NCBI RefSeq assembly: GCF_964275005.1
Contig: NC_092705.1
Location: forward strand, 1,068,071-1,132,070
Length of the DNA stretch: 64,000 bases
Direction of reading: 5' to 3'
Source: Diadema setosum
Taxonomy: Eukaryota; Echinodermata; Echinoidea; Diadematoida; Diadematidae
In this document: positions 1 to 64,000 of the stretch, piece after piece
How the letters are laid out: every line of letters begins with the position of its first letter
Position numbering within the stretch: the stretch's first letter is position 1
Made by a program: the position numbers and the translations under genes
Notes under the pieces: generated by a model
Databases searched by the model: none
What the model saw: the letters and a program-made list of their open reading frames with translations, nothing else
Told to the model about the DNA's origin: nothing

Positions 1-1545
1 TTTTGTTTACCCGAGTGGGTCCTATTGTTTGTGATTTTAGTGATACTTACAAAAATAGTAAAATACAGAGAGGCATGATATGAAAGACACAACAGCAATG
101 ACAGAATACATGTAGGCCTACTATAATACAGCATCAAGAAAAACAAAACCAAACAAAACCCTCAAACACACACTTTAAGAAGCAGAATTAACTCTCCCCA
201 AACTTACCATGTAAACAATTCAGCAAAATGCCAATAAAGAAAGCTAGAAACCATCTTCTTCTGGACAGACGACAAACTGATGGACACTCCATTTCTACTC
301 GAATCGTTCCTCATTCCTCAGTGTTACAGACAGAAGGTCGGTGATGGAACACACCGATACCAGCGGTGTCGGGTAAGGAATCGACTCGGAGCCGATGTGT
401 CACCGAAAGCCAAAGGCGAAGAGGCGCTAAAGTGAAAGACTCCTGTTATGGCCAGGGCCACTCCGGGTTGTGATACAAGGTGTCGGCACATCACTCTATT
501 TATCAACAGCGACCTTCTAGTCTCTTCATACAGGCTGAGCTTCATTTTGTTGTTTTATCTTTCTTTCTTTTCGTTGTCACGAGCGTTGCCAAATGAAGGG
601 TCTTATTGCAAAATTAGCTAAGTGCCATTTTTGAACATTTCAAAGGAAGTCCGTTATCAGATAGAACAAAATTAAACCTTCCAGTATACCTCACTTATCA
701 GCTAATTGTGACATTACAAGGTGTATCCTAAAAGTTATGATTAAAGATGTCCTGTATTTTCTTATTATTTTCGTTGTTTTTAGTAGCTTTAATCACAAAT
801 ATCTCAACTTAATAAGAATGAAGTTAGCTCGTTTTGCGCTAAAACATTCAAATCCACAGATAGGTGCGCTATCAGCGTGATATATCCGTTAATATTTTTC
901 CGATCTTATAAGGAAATGAGAATAAACTGTGAGATAAACAAAATGAAAAAAGTGAGAGAACTTCCCGTATACTTTGGATCTGAAGTAAAAGGAAAAGAAT
1001 CGACGGTGATGGAAAATGGAAACTATAAGGGATAGTGGAGAGATGAGTGGAGAGTGGAAATGTGGAGACTGGAGATGATTTTGCCTATCAAATGAAACAA
1101 ACGATGACAGAATTTATCAAAAATATATAGAATTGGACAGTTTCGGGTTTTGAGATTGTATGTTTTCACTGAACATGGCCGGCGGAACCAGGGGCCGAGG
1201 GGGCTCCCCCCCCCCCCCACTTTTTTGCACAATACATAGAAATACATAGGGTAAACCATTCCCCCCCCCCCCCCTCTTTTTGACCCCGGAAGTGGCACCC
1301 GAACGAAAAAAAAAATAGGATGTGATCAGGCTTTTATAGAAAGCGGTTTTTGTTTTTTGTTTTTTGCTTGTTAGCTGATGAAACCTGGAAGATTTTTTAT
1401 CTTAATTTAATTTCTAAAGGAAATTTGATAAAAATGTATGTTTAGGTCAGTAGAAGACCTTTGAGGGAATCTAACTCCATTGTTGTTATCAATATCACTA
1501 TTTCGTGACTCTAAATATGACATTTTTTTAAAGTCCATAATACAG
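1..1545. other. Upstream flank, no recognised gene
   Basis: AT-rich sequence left of PSMD1. Two poly-C runs (1206-1218, 13 C; 1261-1274, 14 C) flank a short T-rich block. A relatively GC-rich patch at about 310-545 is open on the minus strand for 73 codons but resembles no family I know. I see no convincing exon chain. Confidence 0.5.
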
Positions 1546-1710
1546 GTATTTATATTGTCTGAGTCTGACGAAACATATTATTCGATCTGTCTTCGCTTTT
1601 ATTCATATGAATACCAACATGCTGTGGAATTGCACGTTCGAAAAGACTGCTTTGCCGTGGCCCAACTCGAGTACAGAGGTGAATATTTTTCATGCATTTC
1701 TGTGTTGTAA
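1546..1710 (+). CDS. Possible exon of an unknown upstream gene
   Basis: An AG acceptor at 1544-1545 opens into 44 codons of well-mixed amino-acid composition (SDETYYSICLRFYSYEYQ is part of it). A usable GT donor follows exon base 1678; if it is not used, the frame reads on to a TAA at 1708. I do not recognise the peptide. It could be the last or an internal exon of a + strand neighbour ending just before the PSMD1 promoter, or a chance open frame. No poly(A) signal was seen directly after it. Confidence 0.2.
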   Translation, partial: VFILSESDETYYSICLRFYSYEYQHAVELHVRKDCFAVAQLEYRGEYFSCISVL

Positions 1711-1776
1711 CTTATTACTACTAGTATTTGGATGCATCAAAGTGGTATATTAGGCCTGATATCGTTACCTCAGCTC

Positions 1777-2067
1777 TTTATATACCAGTACAAAATTTGC
1801 TAGGTTCTAGTCTAGTGACTCTTTCAGTGAGCACTGGACAGCCCCCCGTAGCACTTTCTGACGCAGTGCCGTACTGACGGAGCAGAGCGGGTTGATAGAT
1901 ATCAACCCGCTCTGTGACGGAGAGATGAGCGCCCTCAGCGTTAGAATCACACTAATCCCCCATGTCTTTTGTGGAAAGTTGCTGAGAATCGTGACCACCT
2001 CAGAGGTGCAGCTACATTTAATTTGAAGAATTTGGGAAAGTGAGGTGCTACAGATTAAGCCGCCGCC
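1777..2067 (+). promoter_or_regulatory. Presumed PSMD1 promoter and 5' UTR
   Basis: About 290 bases between the last AT-rich flank and the PSMD1 ATG, with higher GC than its surroundings. A TATA-like TTTATATA sits at 1777-1784, and a perfect 32-bp palindrome at 1883-1914. The start codon has a strong context (GCCGCCATGA). The transcription start is not known; proteasome genes usually lack a TATA box, so the TATA-like word may be incidental. Confidence 0.4.
1883..1914. repeat. Perfect palindrome in the PSMD1 promoter
   Basis: Two 15-base arms (left CAGAGCGGGTTGATA, right its exact reverse complement) are separated by GA. It lies 154 bases before the PSMD1 ATG. It could form a cruciform or a hairpin in the 5' UTR, or be a paired binding site. 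Confidence 0.7.
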
Positions 2068-59717
<57,650 letters not shown>

Positions 59718-59894
59718 GTACTTTCTCTTATGATTTGCATTTGTGCCCAAGTCTATCTTCATTTGCTCATATTCCAGGGCCCTGCAGTTCTTGTGCTGAA
59801 TTATTGAAATTCTGATAAGTATAGCACATCAGAACATGTTCCCGTCATTCTTAATTCATTTGTAACTTTAAGAACAGCTCTATGAAACATCCCC

Positions 59895-60220
59895 AGGACC
59901 CTGTTTCATAAAGCTGTTCGTAAAGTTACGCATGACTTTATGAACGACTGGAATATGAAGTGCCAATATGTGTACCCATTTTTTTTTTTCTTTACATTTT
60001 TAACAAAGTACAGCTGTATGTCAATATTTCAGCTACAGTTGGGCAAAAATACACTTTCAACTAAAAATGTGTGTTAACATGTAAAAATAATCATCATCAT
60101 CTGCAAATCTGAACTTTAGCTATTGAAATTAACAATGATTAGGAAACTCACTTGGCTTGCCATATTCCAGTCGTTCTTATTAAAAGTCATGCATACCTTA
60201 ACAATCAGCTTTGTGGAAAT
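59895..60220. mobile_element. Foldback element with ~60-bp arms
   Basis: Left arm ends CGACTGGAATATG, right arm begins CATATTCCAGTCG. The arms stay inverted outward through CATGACTTT/AAAGTCATG to ACAAAGCTG-like words. The left end AGGACCCTGTTTCATAAAG resembles 43763-43914. Non-coding. Confidence 0.65.
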
Positions 60221-61786
60221 TCGCAAATTTAAATACATGTGAACATTCCTCGTTTTACAGTATTTATATGAATGTATATGTGCATGCATTGTTAATGTTT
60301 AAAATGTATTACTGGTGTACAGATAATGTGCACAAGGGTTTTGAGGAGATGGATATTTAGAATTTAGTTGGGCACAATAATAAGAATGTTAAATGGGCCA
60401 AGCTGTCGAAAAGGTTTTAAAGGAGGAGATACTATATGTTTATATATTACATCTTTCAGTATGTGATAATTCAGCTTGCTGCTTTGTAAAACAGTAGAAA
60501 ACTTGCTAACAAAATGAAAGAGAAGAGATACCAATAAAATACAGAGATGTGATGTCCTATTAAACCATTTGGCTTTTTTCCAAGTGTGTGATGAGGAATT
60601 TTGTTGTGAGCCTGCTGGGTTGTGTGTAGAGGTCAGGTTAAAGAAACAAATCAAACAGTGAGATGGCTGAGGTAGCTAGAAATGACAGAGAATGACTCTT
60701 AGCCATGAGGAAAAGATGAAGGGGCCTCGCTCTTGGCTTTATGACAGGCAAGGAATGTCAAGGATTGTCATAAATAGGGGCAAAAAAATCAATTATTGAT
60801 GCCTATTTTTGTCTCTCACATGAAACTGACCTTGTCATTGGTGACTGACCACTTACCTGACGATGTTGCACTTTTTCCCCAGCTATAATTAAACTTTCTT
60901 TTGACTTTCCTTGTTAAAACTTTTATGTTTACATTTGTGCAGTTTCAACTTATTGTTGTTTCACAACAAAGATGTGTACAATTCATCGGAAGACTGAAGA
61001 GCCAGCTATTTTTATGAACTGTAAAATGAAACTTGTGTGTGTGATGGTGTGACCTAGTTTGCTCCATCCTTACCATCTTTCCTGGCTGAAATACAAGTAT
61101 CCGATCCGTTATTGATGTCAGCCATACTGGTCCTGTTGCGACAAGATACTGCCATTCTATGAATTAAAAATCCCATGCCGTAATCCAAATGAACAAACAG
61201 TCAAGCGCTCTGCAGCCTACTAGCCGAAACTCATCTCTGTTACCATGGCGATGAAAGGACTGATACAGTTACTGGCTTCTGTCTGTTTCTGAAGTCAAGG
61301 TGATCTGGTTTTTCTCTGAATGTCTTGTGTAAAAGTTGAAGCCAAATTTGTCCGTATGCGAAATTATAAAAGGGTGCGATTCTACATGTGGGCGCATTGA
61401 CATAACACTATGTGTGAGCTATATACAGCTGTAGGTATTGTTAATCATTGTTATCATTATCATTTGCATAAACTACCAATCCTGATGGCCCACATTGTAA
61501 TTATCCTTATCCAAGGTTTGCTGCACTATAACATATTTTTGTTTTTTCAAGAATTTTGTTTATCAAGCCAGAATTGTTGGTTGGAGCAACTTCCAGAAAG
61601 TGTTAATTTTTTTTTTCTTTCTTTTAATGAAGTTCGAATTAATTTAAGTTCGAACTGTATGATCATTCTTGTCTGTACATCTATGTACTGGAATTTCTCT
61701 CATCATGCATGCTCCTGCATCATACACTCCATGTGAAGTTACAGACGTGCCTCATTGATTCTTTGACCAACTTGACAGATGGCACA

Positions 61787-62153
61787 TGAAAGACATTACT
61801 TCCCATTTGCAGATGAAACAAAAACCCAGCTTGAGTGCTTCAAAATAGTTCTAAAATGTGAGTTAGGGATAGAAACCACCAATGTAAAAATGTTAATCAG
61901 TATAATCAGTGTTAAGTAATGTTGAATATACAAAATGTGAACAATAGTTATAATAAATTCACTTCTAGAATAAACCATCTGCAATTATGGTTTATTGAGA
62001 AAATAGTGATATCTCCTTGTATTTTAGGCTTTATTGCTAAATTTTTATATGGTAGGATATCTTGTGATACAACTGACGTACACGTATGCATCAAATGTGA
62101 TAACTCAAACGTTTTTTTTAATCACTACTCCCAATGGTAAACAGGACATTTAA
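61787..62153. mobile_element. ATTTACCATTTGCAG inverted-repeat family, copy 4
   Basis: About 367 bp. Begins TGAAAGACATTACTTCCC, ends GGTAAACAGGACATTTAA. Same orientation as copies 1 and 3. Confidence 0.8.
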
Positions 62154-64000
62154 GGCTTAAAATCTCTCCCCCATCAAATTTTGTGATCTCATCGTAAATG
62201 GCTGTCATAGTGAGAAAGTGAATTGCATCAATAGTTAGGATACTTCAGGATTAACACCCTGTAGATTGTAACACCCTGTAGATTTTCATTAGGGAAAAGC
62301 AAACAGTGTGACCTTTCAAGGTACTATATGTGAGAACTTCTATTACAGAAATGGTCTTTCCTGCACTCTTCTCCCCATTAATCATGATTGGATTCTACTA
62401 CCTTGTGTAAAGCTGGATGTAGATGAATTGCAGCAATCATCAGTGAAATCACTTAAATATGTCAGAAATTTGTTTTCATTGAAAACGGATTACACTCGAC
62501 ACTCTCTTTACCATATTTTTTTTCCCTCATGCTCTGAATCCCCACCTCCCTGTTTATTGCTGTCATTACAGGATTAATCTCCTTCTAGCCTCTAGGGTTC
62601 CATCAGATTTTGAGAATTAGCTGTGAGAAATACCCTGACACATGGCGAAGCTGGCATTGGTAGCTTCTTGGATAAGAAAAGGAAGCAGTGGAGGCGGAAA
62701 AGAAAAATGAAAGGAAAGAGACAAACCCAGGAGCTTGTCACCTTGATGAGCGACTGTGTCATGGTTTCCACAATTGCTTCCAATTACACCATGTGTGTTG
62801 TCACTAGGGGCTTCTAACTTGTCCCAATCAAGCGATGTGAATGAAAGCATGAATTGATCAATTGCAGATAAGTTTTCTTGGTAATTATGTCAGGGGTGCT
62901 AGTCTTGCATCAAGCTGTAATAAGGAAACTGCCCATCAGAGGTATATTTTCACCTCGTCTAGATTATATCATATCAGATGAAGGTAGTGATTTTTTTCCC
63001 CCTTTTTGATCATCACAGCTGACAGCTGAAATGGATGATGAGAATTTCTCACTGACTTTGTCTGTCCCGAGTCTTTTGGGGGCTAGAGCTCTGCAGGTCT
63101 GATACTAATTTGTCCTGAGCTCTGTTAGATTACTACTGCTCTATGGAGTGGGTCTACTTGTAGGTCCCCACTTTGAGCAGAGAATATATTCAGGACTTTG
63201 ATGCCACAAGTAGGTTTTGTTTCGCTTTGTTTTGTTTTTGTGATGGGGGGGGGGGAACAGAATTGCCAATTTGAAGAATGCTGTAATCTTTTTTTTTTTT
63301 TAATGCCACTCAGAAATGAGTTATTTTCCTGAGTTAAGGTTTTTTATTCTTCTGCAGTGCCTACTTATGATTAGAAAATACAAAGTATACTTTTGCAAAA
63401 AAGTGGAATATTTTATGCTTTATTACAAATGTGTATGTCTATATTGCATGCATGCCTGAGGATGTTTGGGAAGAGATTGAATTTCCTTTTTTGGCAATTA
63501 TGTGAAACATAAAAAAAAAAAAATGGGAGGAAGAACTACAAGTTTAAGTGGATAATGGCACATGGCATAGTTATTGAGCAAATACTTGCCATGGCCAACA
63601 ATTTGAATGATTACCAGGTTCTTGTGTAATTTAGTTCCATGTTTGTTTGTATCGCAAGAGGAACATAGCTCTCTCAACTATGTGAATTTACAAGGTCTAC
63701 TCTTTAATTCTGAGTTGATTACTTTGATGTCAGTACACGGAGATTCTTGTCCTTGAATGCAACATTTATTCAGGGTCCATGATTACTGATAGGATACAAG
63801 AACAATGATTTAGGCAACATGTTAATCCTCCCTGTATTCAAATTGGCAACAGCTACATCTTGTGAATTACAATGTAGTACGGTCCTTAGAAGCACTGTGT
63901 GCATTTCCAAACAAACCTTGCAATAGATAAATGCTGTGTGAGAGTGTGTTGATCTCCTTTGTAAATATTCACCATTATGGCCGAGTTGGGGGTACTTCCA

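Larger units (their letters stand above)
59718..64000. other. PSMD1 intron 19, incomplete
   Basis: No exon found. Holds a foldback element and one copy of the ATTTACCATTTGCAG family (separate entries), an 11-G run (63245-63255) and T runs. Confidence 0.55.

Noticed and set aside
324-545. 73-codon minus-strand open frame in a GC-richer patch
   Set aside because: No family resemblance, no exon partner and no clear regulatory context. Could be a 5' exon of a divergent neighbour, but the evidence is too thin to annotate.
59718-64000. Search for PSMD1 exon 20
   Set aside because: No segment resembling VNQFRQLYSKV or FGAILAQGILDAGG could be found on the + strand, so the gene is taken to continue beyond the window.

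Overview
Eukaryotic, metazoan DNA, most likely an echinoderm (sea urchin or sea star grade). The reasons are an AT-rich genome with long introns, dense short inverted-repeat elements, Helentron-like elements with ~155-bp internal tandem repeats, and a PHD-finger LINE whose ORF carries a 2A-like peptide of the type known from sea urchin non-LTR elements. The species cannot be fixed from this window.

The backbone is one host gene on the + strand: PSMD1 (26S proteasome regulatory subunit Rpn2). The ATG is at 2068 and 19 coding exons can be joined in frame up to 59717, giving 716 codons that match the vertebrate protein through the ITCPK segment. The last quarter of the gene lies beyond the right edge. 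Introns 1-16 occupy 2.1-22.8 kb. Intron 17 (23049-58944) is about 35.9 kb and holds a second gene on the opposite strand.

That nested gene (coding 27849 down to 26067, two coding exons, 456 aa) is a 5-HT2-type serotonin receptor. In human, HTR2B also lies in antisense inside an intron of PSMD1. The same gene-in-gene arrangement here suggests that the 5-HT2 receptor has sat inside PSMD1 since at least the deuterostome ancestor. This is the most interesting observation in the window.

The rest is mobile-element fill. Intron 1 has a nearly whole LINE (about 3.3-7.2 kb, minus strand) with a DVELNPGP 2A motif and one apparent +1 slip in an A run. Introns 8 and 11 hold two Helentron/pearl-like non-autonomous elements that share architecture but differ in their stem sequences. 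Several TTAA-bounded inverted-repeat families (3 + 4 + 1 + 1 copies), CAGTGGCGGATCC and CAGGGCTC-type hAT-like elements, CATACTTGCCAAC elements, a tRNA-like SINE head and LINE 3' ends are scattered through the introns. Within at least two small families, copies keep their terminal sequence but carry a different short motif repeated in the interior. No virus-like or LTR element, CRISPR array or functional tRNA/rRNA gene was recognised.
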